This document shows positions 1 to 7,220 of a DNA stretch of 18,622 bases, in pieces (position 1 is the first letter of the stretch; every line of letters begins with the position of its first letter). The position numbers and the translations under genes are program-made. Source of the DNA: an uncultured Pirellula sp. (lineage in GTDB: Bacteria > Planctomycetota > Planctomycetia > Pirellulales > Pirellulaceae); NCBI GenBank assembly GCA_903892365.1, contig CAITIF010000441.1, positions 1 to 18,622 of the forward strand, read 5' to 3'. Below the pieces are notes generated by a model. It was not told where the DNA came from and did not search any database. It saw nothing but the letters and a program-made list of their open reading frames with translations.

Positions 1-1531
1 AAGACCCATCGGACAATCCTTCAACACGAATCGCTGTGATGCCCGTCAGATTGGTTTTGGCGCGGAACTTATAAACATCCAATTGAGGATTGGTACCAGT
101 AAACAAAAACGATCCATCATTTTGTTTCGTGACCGTTGCCCCACCCTGCGACTCGGCATGAAAAGGTTCCAAAATCAGCCAAGTCGCCTGGGTTACATCG
201 TCGGGTTGGGACTGCTTCCGCCAAGCATCAAACCGATTACCTAGTTCGTTGCGATCAAAGTCAGCAAGCCGATTTACGATCGGTTCATGTTCCGATTGAT
301 ATTTTTCAAGGGCCAGCCGATCGCCCTCCGGGTCGACAGCCACATCATAATCGCTTCGGACGGTGGTGGTGAATGCATTGACGATCCCGTAGTAATCCGC
401 GTTAGGAATGGGATCGAATTTATGATCATGGCAGCGTGCGCATCCAATCGTCAGCCCCAACATGGTTGTGCCCATGGTTCGAGCCATATCGTCTAATTCG
501 TCGTAACGTTCCTTTTCTGCTTGGCTGATCGTGATTTGTGTCGCGTGCACCCCAGCCGCTAGGAAACCGGTGGCCGCTAAAGCTTGCGGATTGTTAGGCG
601 CAAGCTCGTCACCAGCAAGTTGCCACTGCAAGAACTGATCGTAAGGCATATCGTCATTCAGAGCTCGAATCACGAAATCGCGATAGTGATAAGCATACGG
701 TCGATCGTAGTCTTGCTCGTAGCCGTGGCTTTCGGCAAATCGCGCGATATCCAACCAGTGCCGTCCCCATCGCTCGCCATAATGAGGGCTGGCCAGAAGG
801 CGATCGATGAGTTGTTCAGTGGCTCTCGGGTCCGAACTTTGTTCAAAGGCTGCCACTTCGCTATAGGGAGGGGGGAATCCAACCAGATCGAGATAAAGGC
901 GGCGAATCAGCTTGGCTTTGCTCGTAGGCGGGTTCGGCGAAACTCCTTGTTTCAGCATCGCATCCAGAATAAACCGATCGATCCCGTTATGGACCCAAGA
1001 TTTTGCGAGCTCCCCTAAATCGCTGTCCGATGGTTGGATGGTTTGTGAGAGCCCTTGGTAAGCCCAATGCTTTTTCTCGGTCTCGAAATCGATCGTTCGC
1101 TGCTTGGCGTGCTTCTGTGCTTGCAATCGAGGGTCTGGGGCCCCCATGGCAATCCACTGCCTCAATAGTTCGATTTCCTTTTCAGGAAGCTTGCCTTCGG
1201 GAGGCATCTGGGTAGGAGCCTCGTCGGAATAACTCAGAACTTGAAAAACGAGACTTTCATCAGGAGCACCTGGAACGATAGCGATTCCGCTGTCCCCTCC
1301 CTGCTGCCAGCCCGGTTTGCTGTCCAAATAGAGATTGGCGTGCAGTTCCTTCGCTTCACCGCTGTGGCACTTGTAACACCGGCTTTGAAGGATTGGTCGG
1401 ATATTCTGTTCGAAGAAGTGAACTTGGTCTGGTGGAATAGCATCTTCCACGGAAGCTCGAGCCAAGGTTGCGAAAATAGCAACGCCAGCAAGCACGCAGC
1501 CTGATGCAAACCGAGAAAGAATGAGAGGCAC
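1..1531 (-). CDS. Secreted PSCyt1-DUF1549 haem-binding protein (partial, C-terminus outside window)
   Basis: I translated this by hand because it runs off the left edge; about 510 residues are visible. The start is GTG at 1531, preceded by GAGGA eight bases upstream; an in-frame TAA lies further upstream and there is no ATG between. A hydrophobic signal peptide (about residues 8-26, ending near ARA) indicates export. A planctomycete cytochrome c module (PSCyt1) follows, with haem motif C52-YK-C55-H56 and a probable distal-ligand stretch around QMPPEGKLP. The DUF1549 (PSCyt2) domain comes next, with the typical ASPHYGERWGRHWLD segment and a second motif C364-AR-C367-HDHKFDPI. A C-terminal DUF1553 (PSD1) domain normally follows and should lie beyond position 1. 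The family is abundant in Planctomycetes and often sits near sulfatases and DUF1501 genes; its exact reaction is unknown. I checked the poly-C tract near 871-877 and the frame is continuous. Confidence 0.9.
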   Translation of the reverse strand, partial: MPLILSRFASGCVLAGVAIFATLARASVEDAIPPDQVHFFEQNIRPILQSRCYKCHSGEAKELHANLYLDSKPGWQQGGDSGIAIVPGAPDESLVFQVLSYSDEAPTQMPPEGKLPEKEIELLRQWIAMGAPDPRLQAQKHAKQRTIDFETEKKHWAYQGLSQTIQPSDSDLGELAKSWVHNGIDRFILDAMLKQGVSPNPPTSKAKLIRRLYLDLVGFPPPYSEVAAFEQSSDPRATEQLIDRLLASPHYGERWGRHWLDIARFAESHGYEQDYDRPYAYHYRDFVIRALNDDMPYDQFLQWQLAGDELAPNNPQALAATGFLAAGVHATQITISQAEKERYDELDDMARTMGTTMLGLTIGCARCHDHKFDPIPNADYYGIVNAFTTTVRSDYDVAVDPEGDRLALEKYQSEHEPIVNRLADFDRNELGNRFDAWRKQSQPDDVTQATWLILEPFHAESQGGATVTKQNDGSFLFTGTNPQLDVYKFRAKTNLTGITAIRVEGLSDGS

Positions 1532-1926
1532 TTGGTAAATCCTCGATGGGTAGGCTTAGATGCGTTAGCGGGGAATCGCGGGCAGTGATGCGGGAGGGTG
1601 GGCAACGGTGGCTGGTGATACTCTGCAGTTTAACGTAACTTTATGACCCGCCGAATCGATTGCTAGAGAGTCTATCTTGAGCCGGTTTCTTCCGAAAGTC
1701 AATCAGCCCACAGCGGACGAGGCAACGAGTCCCGACCACCTCGCAACGATCGAGACGAACAGTCCTTTTCTCGAATTTCTTCAAAAAAATCTTCATTTCG
1801 ATATTGGCTTGTTGAATCGACATTGGCACAGTCTGTCCATTTCCACTAAACTCCCCACTTATCGCGGTTCGCCGATACCATTGCTAGCAAAACCGCGTTT
1901 CAATTTAATCCACAGGGAGGGTGGTC
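1532..1926. other. Divergent intergenic region
   Basis: 395 bases separate the divergently transcribed PSCyt1 gene and the SbcD-like gene. The short open frames here have no recognisable protein features. It must hold promoters for both directions. Only one sigma70-like pair, for the rightward operon, is visible (1823-1852). The SD for the rightward gene is at 1915-1920. I see no RNA gene or strong hairpin. Confidence 0.6.
1823..1852 (+). promoter_or_regulatory. Possible sigma70-type promoter for the sbcD/sbcC-like operon
   Basis: TTGGCA (1823-1828, five of six matches to the -35 consensus) is followed after 18 bases by TAAACT (1847-1852, four of six to the -10 consensus). This would start transcription about 70 bases before the ATG at 1927. 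It is a consensus match only; planctomycete promoters are poorly defined. Confidence 0.3.
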
Positions 1927-3195
1927 ATGGGCAAGGAATCCATACGCTTTATTCATGCAGCCGACTTTCATCTTGAACGTCCGATGCAAGACTTGCTTGA
2001 TTTGCCAGAGCATTTGAAACAAGCGTTAGTCGACGCCCCTTGGAAAGCCGCCGAGACAATCTTTGAAACGGCCTTGGTGGAGAATGTAGACTTTCTCTTG
2101 TTGGCTGGAGACTTGCTGAATCCGGTTGCGTGTGGTGCATGTGGCCCGGCGTTTTTGCTCGAGCATTTCGAGCAGCTCCGCCAACGCAACATTCAGGTCT
2201 ATTGGGCAGCGGGCACGGTGGACGATCCTGATCGATGGCCGGATGCGGTTTCGCTTCCATCGAATGTGCACTTGTTTTCGAAGCGGCAGCTCGAGCCGGT
2301 GGTCCATCGTCGCAATGGGTTTGCCTTGGCAACGATTCTTGGCCGGTCCAACGATGGACGCGAGTCGATCCGAGCTGCCGAATTTCAAGCAGAAGCGGAC
2401 GACACTTACGTGATTGGTCTTGCACACGGGGTAGCGGACCGGGATTCATTGATCAGTCAGCGGATTGACTATTGGGCTTTGGGAGGCAGTCATTCGCGCC
2501 AAACTTTGCATGGCGAGGCACCGCACATGCGAATTGCGGGTACGACGCAGGGGCGTTCCTTTTCAGAAGATGGGGCCCACGGTTACTGGACGGTGGAAGT
2601 GGACGGCAATCATGACGCTCAGATTACGGCTCAAGATGTAGATACGTTTCGATATATCACACAAACGCTTGACACCGAAGATTTGGCTCTGGGTCGCGAT
2701 ATTCGCCAGCTGATGACCAAACGCATATCGCGACTTCAATCGGAGAACGGTGCTAGGCACTTGATTGTTCGGTGGAGAATTGAGATGGACTTAGAGAATT
2801 CGTCCCAGGTGGGGCCTGCAGCGATCGAAGAGATACTGTCTTGGCTTCGCCGCGAATATGGGCACGGTTCCTGTTCTGTGTGGTCTACGGACATCGAAGT
2901 GTTATCACCCAAATCCTTTCCATCCAAGTGGCAAGAAGAGGACACGATCTTGGGCGATTTTTTAAGAACCGCCACCGAGAATCGCAAGACGCTTGGAAAG
3001 AACATCAATCTTAAGCCGATCGTCGAAAGCGAAACGCCAGGCACCCCGGCTTGGGAGGCACTACTGGCCAATGAAGACTCCAACGCTTCCATGCAAATGC
3101 TCGACCGTGCAACCTTGCTTGGCGTGGACATGTTGCGTGGTCACAAAGTGGATTTACTGGCTCCGACAAGAAGATTTGGAGGTACCAAGGCATGA
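1927..3195 (+). CDS. SbcD/Mre11/YhaO-like metallophosphoesterase with substituted active-site motifs
   Basis: 422 residues, starting at ATG 1927. This start is chosen over the in-frame GTG at 1921 because GGGAGG (1915-1920) sits six bases before the ATG. The N-terminal half has the calcineurin-like phosphoesterase layout of DNA-repair nuclease subunits. Motif I is D13-F-H15, motif II is G61-D62, motif IV is H167 in GLAHG. Motif III, normally GNHD/E, reads G96-T-V-D99, and motif V, normally GHxH, reads G186-G-S-H189. Three usual ligand or catalytic positions (Asn, His, His) are therefore changed. The C-terminal half (about 230-422) matches the less conserved capping and ATPase-contact region of SbcD proteins in place and size. 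The stop overlaps the start of the next gene in ATGA, so the two products probably form a complex. Fold and partnership are well supported; nuclease activity is uncertain. Confidence 0.82.
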   Translation: MGKESIRFIHAADFHLERPMQDLLDLPEHLKQALVDAPWKAAETIFETALVENVDFLLLAGDLLNPVACGACGPAFLLEHFEQLRQRNIQVYWAAGTVDDPDRWPDAVSLPSNVHLFSKRQLEPVVHRRNGFALATILGRSNDGRESIRAAEFQAEADDTYVIGLAHGVADRDSLISQRIDYWALGGSHSRQTLHGEAPHMRIAGTTQGRSFSEDGAHGYWTVEVDGNHDAQITAQDVDTFRYITQTLDTEDLALGRDIRQLMTKRISRLQSENGARHLIVRWRIEMDLENSSQVGPAAIEEILSWLRREYGHGSCSVWSTDIEVLSPKSFPSKWQEEDTILGDFLRTATENRKTLGKNINLKPIVESETPGTPAWEALLANEDSNASMQMLDRATLLGVDMLRGHKVDLLAPTRRFGGTKA

Positions 3196-6100
3196 AGGTA
3201 CGAGATATTCAGATAGATGGTTTTGGTGTCTGGTCTGGTCTTTCGGTCGATTCCATGGCCGAAGGGATGACGGTTTTTTACGGACCAAACGAAGCAGGGA
3301 AAACGACCCTGATGAACTTTCTCCGAACGATGCTGTACGGTTTCACCGCCGAGCGTCGTCAACGCTATTTGCCACCCGTGTATTCAGGCAAACCGGGCGG
3401 GGCCATGCGAGTCAGTGGGCCAGGCGGCGGCTACGAGATCGCTCGGCGTGCAACCTTAAACGACCCTAGCATTGTTGGTCAACTCACGGTCACCAGCTCG
3501 GATGGGATCACGCAAGGGCAGCATCGATTAACATCGCTCCTCGGCAGCGTCGACGAATCGATCTTCACCAACGTCTTCGCTATCGGTCTTCGCGAGCTAC
3601 AAGAATTAAGTACTCTGGACGATACGGCTGCAGCAGACGAGTTGTATAAACTATCGAGCGGCTTGGATCGCGTTTCGCTCGTGGATGTCATGCGCCAGCT
3701 CAAAGCTGCTCGCGGGCAGATCGTTACGGACGCAGCAGACTCGGGGCAAATGGCAACGATGCTTGCGAAACGTGAAAAGCTTCGCGATGAAATCGAGCAA
3801 CTAACGGTCCGGGGACGTCGCTGGGGCGAACTAGCTGCCCATCGCAAGAACCAACAAACAGAAATCGAAGAGCTGAAGCAACGCGTCGCCCAATGGGAAC
3901 TCGAAGCCAAAGCGGTAGAAACATCGCTCCAAGTCCGCGATCCCTGGGTCCAACGCGATCTTGCTCGCGGACGATTGAAGGCACTTAATGCTCGCGTTGA
4001 TCTGCCCGAAAATGCAGTCATCAAACTCAATGAAATTCAAGACCAAATCGATGAGAAGCGACGCCAGATCCAGGCTGTCAAGGAAGATCGAAAGCAGATC
4101 CGACGCCGCGCCAGCGATATGCCCGTCAGCAAAGGGATTCTATCCTTAGCTGGTAAGATCGAGGCCGCGGGGGAACAGGGGCCATGGATCTCATCGCTCC
4201 AAAAGCAAATCCAACGCTTGGAATCCGACTACGCTCAGACTCAAGAGCAATTGATCGAAGACGCGAAACGACTTGGTTTGAGTGAACAAGATCAAGCCGC
4301 TTTGCTTGGCGATAAACGTCTTGCCAACATGCCCGATTTGTCACGTCAGGCCATCAGTCAATTAGCAGGTCCTGCGCGGGACGTTCGCGTCCATCAGCTT
4401 CGGCTCAAACAAGCTAAAGAACAAGGGCTGAACGACAAGAAGGAAGCGGAGCGGCTTGCTGCCGAAATCGATGAGTTCTTGGCGGTCCGAAACGAAGATG
4501 ACTTGCAAAGAGCACACAAAAATTACAATGACTTGCTGCTGTCCCTGCGCAAGAGCCAAAATCTCGAAGATCGCCTCGACAAGCTTCAGAAGCACAAGAA
4601 AGAAATCGAAGTCGATGCTGTTGGCTTAGAAAGCGAAGAAGGGTTGCCGATCGACCACGTCTTCCGATTGGCTCCACCATTCGTGCTGGGCTCGGTCATG
4701 CTGTTCTTAGGTTTAGGACGATTCTTTGGTTGGCAAGTGACCGGTTCTAGTACTGCAAAAACATTGGGGCGAACCGTCTCGACCGCTGCCGAAATTGCTG
4801 CCCAGCAAGCTCAACAATCCGCAGGCCTCCTTTGGTTCCTGTTGGGCATGGCAATCCTTATTGGCACCTACTACTATTGGAAGCGATTGGAAGATACCTC
4901 GCGAATCGACCTAAAGGATTGCGATTCCCAACTAGACGCTTTGAATATTCAATTGCGAAAAACGGAAGCCGAACGGGACGAATTGCAAAAAGGAATGCCA
5001 GAGCATCCTGGATCATTGGAGCAGCGAATCCGTGAAGCCGAGCATGAAGTCGCACAGTGCGAGGCATTCTTGCCTGTCTTCCACAATCTTCAAGCCGCCC
5101 AACAACGCTATAAGACAGCCAAGCAACATGGCATGGAAGCAGCTACCGGTCTCAAGTCGGCTCGCCATCAGTGGAAAAAAACGCTCGCGCAACTGGGGCT
5201 AGCGGATTCGCTATCACCCAAGAGCATTCGGATCTTAGCAGAAGGGTATGAGTCGTTGTTGCAAACGCGTCGACGTCTCAAGACTCAGCAAGATGAACTC
5301 GATTCGCGCAAGCTGGAAATGTCGACCTCGCTCCAACGCATCGAAGCCTTGTCGTTGCAATTAAAAGTTGCAATCGATGACACCAACAATGATGCTCGCG
5401 ATCCTTCGCAAAGCAAAATGATGGAACGGATGGATCAGTCACGCGATAGCTCGCAGTCCGTCTCTGGAAAGAATGCTGATCGCCGCGAACAACGTGATCG
5501 TCGCGAACAGCGGGAACATGGCCGGGATCAACGCAGCCGCGATGAACAAATGGCCATTCGAGCCGCATCGGCCGCGTCGCAAGTCTCGGACGGTCTTTCC
5601 GATGGCCCGATCATGAAGCTTCAAGAACTATCGAACACCCTGGCCCAACATCAACAGTACATTGCGCAGCGCAAGCAATTGCGAGCAGAAGACGAAGAAC
5701 TCGCACGCAAACAAAAATCGCTACAGAAGTTGTTCGATCGTTGGGTCCGAGCCCGGCAATCCCATCTGGCCGACCTTGGCGTCGAAGATCAACAGCAACT
5801 GGAAGACCAGCTTTCGCTCAAACATCAATACTTGAAACTGCAAGAAGATATCGCGAATCTGGATTCCAGAGTCAGCGGAATCATCGGCGGCCATGTTCCG
5901 TACGACTCCATTGCTAGACTCCTAGAAAACGCGCCCGCTGGAGAACTGGAGAAACGATGGGATACTCTTGGACAACGCGTTCAGCAAGCAGAGGAACGCA
6001 TTTCTCAGCTCCTTCAGCGGCAAGGGGAAACATCACAAGAAATGAAGAGCTTGGCGGCAGACCGTCGGTTATCCGAGGCAAAACTCGAACTGGCATGCCT

Positions 6101-7022
6101 TGAAAAGCAAATGGTTGTATGTGGAGAGCACTGGCGTACGCTAAGTGCAACAACGTGCATGCTTGAAAAAGTTTGTGAAGTTTATGAAACCGAACGGCAA
6201 CCGGAGACTCTGCGCGAAGCATCCACTTTCCTTAAGCAGCTAACCGACGGAAAGTATGTTCGAGTATGGACCCCCTTGGGCAAGAATGCACTTCGCATCG
6301 ATAACGATAAGAATCAAAGTCTGCCGTTGGAAGTTCTTAGCCGTGGCACTCGCGAAGCGGTTTTCATCGCCTTGCGACTGTCGCTTGCCGCTGCATATTC
6401 TCGACGAGGGGTCACGTTGCCATTGGTGCTAGACGACGTTTTGGTCAACTTTGATTCGATCCGAGCTACCAACGCTGCGAAAGTCCTTCGCGATTTCGCA
6501 GCCCTGGGGCATCAAGTGGTCATGTTCACTTGCCATGAACACATCATGAAGATCTTTCACAATATTCATGTTCAAGTTCGCGTTCTGCCCATGCAAGGCC
6601 AAACGGGCGAAGCGAAGATATACCAGCCACACGACACGCCAGTAGCTCGCATGCCGGAGCCGATCGTTATTCGCAAGCCAGAAGTCGTCATTGAATCGGC
6701 AGAGCCACCGGTCGAGGTTTATATCCCCACACCGATCGTACAACCGGTTGCCATCGTTGAGCCCACAGCGATCGCGAACGATCCGATGCCCGACTTGGAA
6801 CCACCGCCACCTGTGGTTCTAAAGCCGAAACGTCAACCCGTTCCGATCACGATGTTGACCGATGAAGAACCTTTCATGGGCATCGATCGACTTTGGTACG
6901 ATTATGACGAAGAGCCAGCCGTTGAAACCACGCAACGATTGTGGTCAGAGATTGATCAATTGCACGTCCCCTTGGAAGGTGAACCTCACGATCTGTGGTG
7001 GAGTGCAACAAAGGGGGAATAA
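3192..7022 (+). CDS. SbcC/Rad50/YhaN-like AAA ATPase with a membrane hairpin in the coiled coil
   Basis: 1276 residues, with the start fixed by the 4-bp overlap with the upstream gene. The N-terminal ATPase half carries Walker A GPNEAGKTT (31-39). The C-terminal half has the ABC-signature-like LSRGTREAV (about 1049-1057) and Walker B with D-loop, PLVLDDVLVNFD (about 1076-1088). Between them are long Gln/Glu/Lys-rich coiled coils. No CxxC zinc hook is seen. Instead two hydrophobic segments (about 494-516 and 544-563) would form a membrane hairpin near the middle, as in YhaN-type (AAA_27) proteins. An Arg/Gln-rich insert lies at about 762-786, and a Pro-rich, acidic tail of roughly 130 residues follows the ATPase. 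YhaN-type proteins are usually nearer 1000 residues, so insert and tail are extra. Likely role: ATP-driven partner of the upstream phosphoesterase in DNA end or structure processing, probably at the inner membrane. Confidence 0.85.
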   Translation: MKVRDIQIDGFGVWSGLSVDSMAEGMTVFYGPNEAGKTTLMNFLRTMLYGFTAERRQRYLPPVYSGKPGGAMRVSGPGGGYEIARRATLNDPSIVGQLTVTSSDGITQGQHRLTSLLGSVDESIFTNVFAIGLRELQELSTLDDTAAADELYKLSSGLDRVSLVDVMRQLKAARGQIVTDAADSGQMATMLAKREKLRDEIEQLTVRGRRWGELAAHRKNQQTEIEELKQRVAQWELEAKAVETSLQVRDPWVQRDLARGRLKALNARVDLPENAVIKLNEIQDQIDEKRRQIQAVKEDRKQIRRRASDMPVSKGILSLAGKIEAAGEQGPWISSLQKQIQRLESDYAQTQEQLIEDAKRLGLSEQDQAALLGDKRLANMPDLSRQAISQLAGPARDVRVHQLRLKQAKEQGLNDKKEAERLAAEIDEFLAVRNEDDLQRAHKNYNDLLLSLRKSQNLEDRLDKLQKHKKEIEVDAVGLESEEGLPIDHVFRLAPPFVLGSVMLFLGLGRFFGWQVTGSSTAKTLGRTVSTAAEIAAQQAQQSAGLLWFLLGMAILIGTYYYWKRLEDTSRIDLKDCDSQLDALNIQLRKTEAERDELQKGMPEHPGSLEQRIREAEHEVAQCEAFLPVFHNLQAAQQRYKTAKQHGMEAATGLKSARHQWKKTLAQLGLADSLSPKSIRILAEGYESLLQTRRRLKTQQDELDSRKLEMSTSLQRIEALSLQLKVAIDDTNNDARDPSQSKMMERMDQSRDSSQSVSGKNADRREQRDRREQREHGRDQRSRDEQMAIRAASAASQVSDGLSDGPIMKLQELSNTLAQHQQYIAQRKQLRAEDEELARKQKSLQKLFDRWVRARQSHLADLGVEDQQQLEDQLSLKHQYLKLQEDIANLDSRVSGIIGGHVPYDSIARLLENAPAGELEKRWDTLGQRVQQAEERISQLLQRQGETSQEMKSLAADRRLSEAKLELACLEKQMVVCGEHWRTLSATTCMLEKVCEVYETERQPETLREASTFLKQLTDGKYVRVWTPLGKNALRIDNDKNQSLPLEVLSRGTREAVFIALRLSLAAAYSRRGVTLPLVLDDVLVNFDSIRATNAAKVLRDFAALGHQVVMFTCHEHIMKIFHNIHVQVRVLPMQGQTGEAKIYQPHDTPVARMPEPIVIRKPEVVIESAEPPVEVYIPTPIVQPVAIVEPTAIANDPMPDLEPPPPVVLKPKRQPVPITMLTDEEPFMGIDRLWYDYDEEPAVETTQRLWSEIDQLHVPLEGEPHDLWWSATKGE
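5478..5513 (+). repeat. Tandem 18-bp coding repeat (DRREQR)
   Basis: Two adjacent 18-base units (5478-5495 and 5496-5513) differ at only three positions. They encode DRREQR twice within the Arg/Gln/Asp-rich insert of the SbcC-like protein. This looks like local slippage expansion of a charged linker. Confidence 0.6.
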
Positions 7023-7220
7023 CACGTTGCAGAAGGAATGGGGAGCAGCGAAGATTGCAAGTTGAGGCAATAGCTGAAACACAGAGATTGCAAACTTGCG
7101 ATTTCCACCGGTTGAATACACGGTCAGGATAGAATGCCCGACCAAATCCGACTAGGATATCTGTCGGTTGAGCCACCCGCAGCCAGCCTCCTTCCTTCCC
7201 TTCCCAAATTAGAATCCCAA
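7023..7220. other. Intergenic region with a 10-bp inverted repeat
   Basis: 198 bases between the SbcC-like gene and the sugar dehydrogenase gene. An imperfect inverted repeat pairs ATTGCAAGTT (7054-7063) with AACTTGCGAT (7093-7102), one wobble, 29-base spacer. There is no T-run after it, so it is not a typical terminator; it could be an operator. The open frame continues upstream of the dehydrogenase start to 7134 but does not look like protein. Confidence 0.35.

Noticed and set aside
866..880. Possible frameshift in the PSCyt1-DUF1549 gene at a poly-C run
   Set aside because: A first reading gave a stop, but recounting the run gives an uninterrupted frame (GFPPPYSEVAAFE) that continues to the CARCH motif.
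1641..1829. Small minus-strand open frame in the divergent intergenic region
   Set aside because: No SD, no recognisable composition or motif, and it would occupy the expected promoter region.
1949..2449. Minus-strand open frame of 166 codons opposite the SbcD-like gene
   Set aside because: Low-complexity, Pro/Arg/Ser-rich shadow; the plus-strand gene has an SD and family motifs.
3479..4030. 183-codon open frame on the minus strand inside the SbcC-like gene
   Set aside because: Ser/Arg-rich composition with no domain signal, fully antisense to a strongly supported coding region.
7134..7220. N-terminal extension of the sugar dehydrogenase
   Set aside because: It would place 29 non-hydrophobic residues ahead of an otherwise perfect signal peptide.
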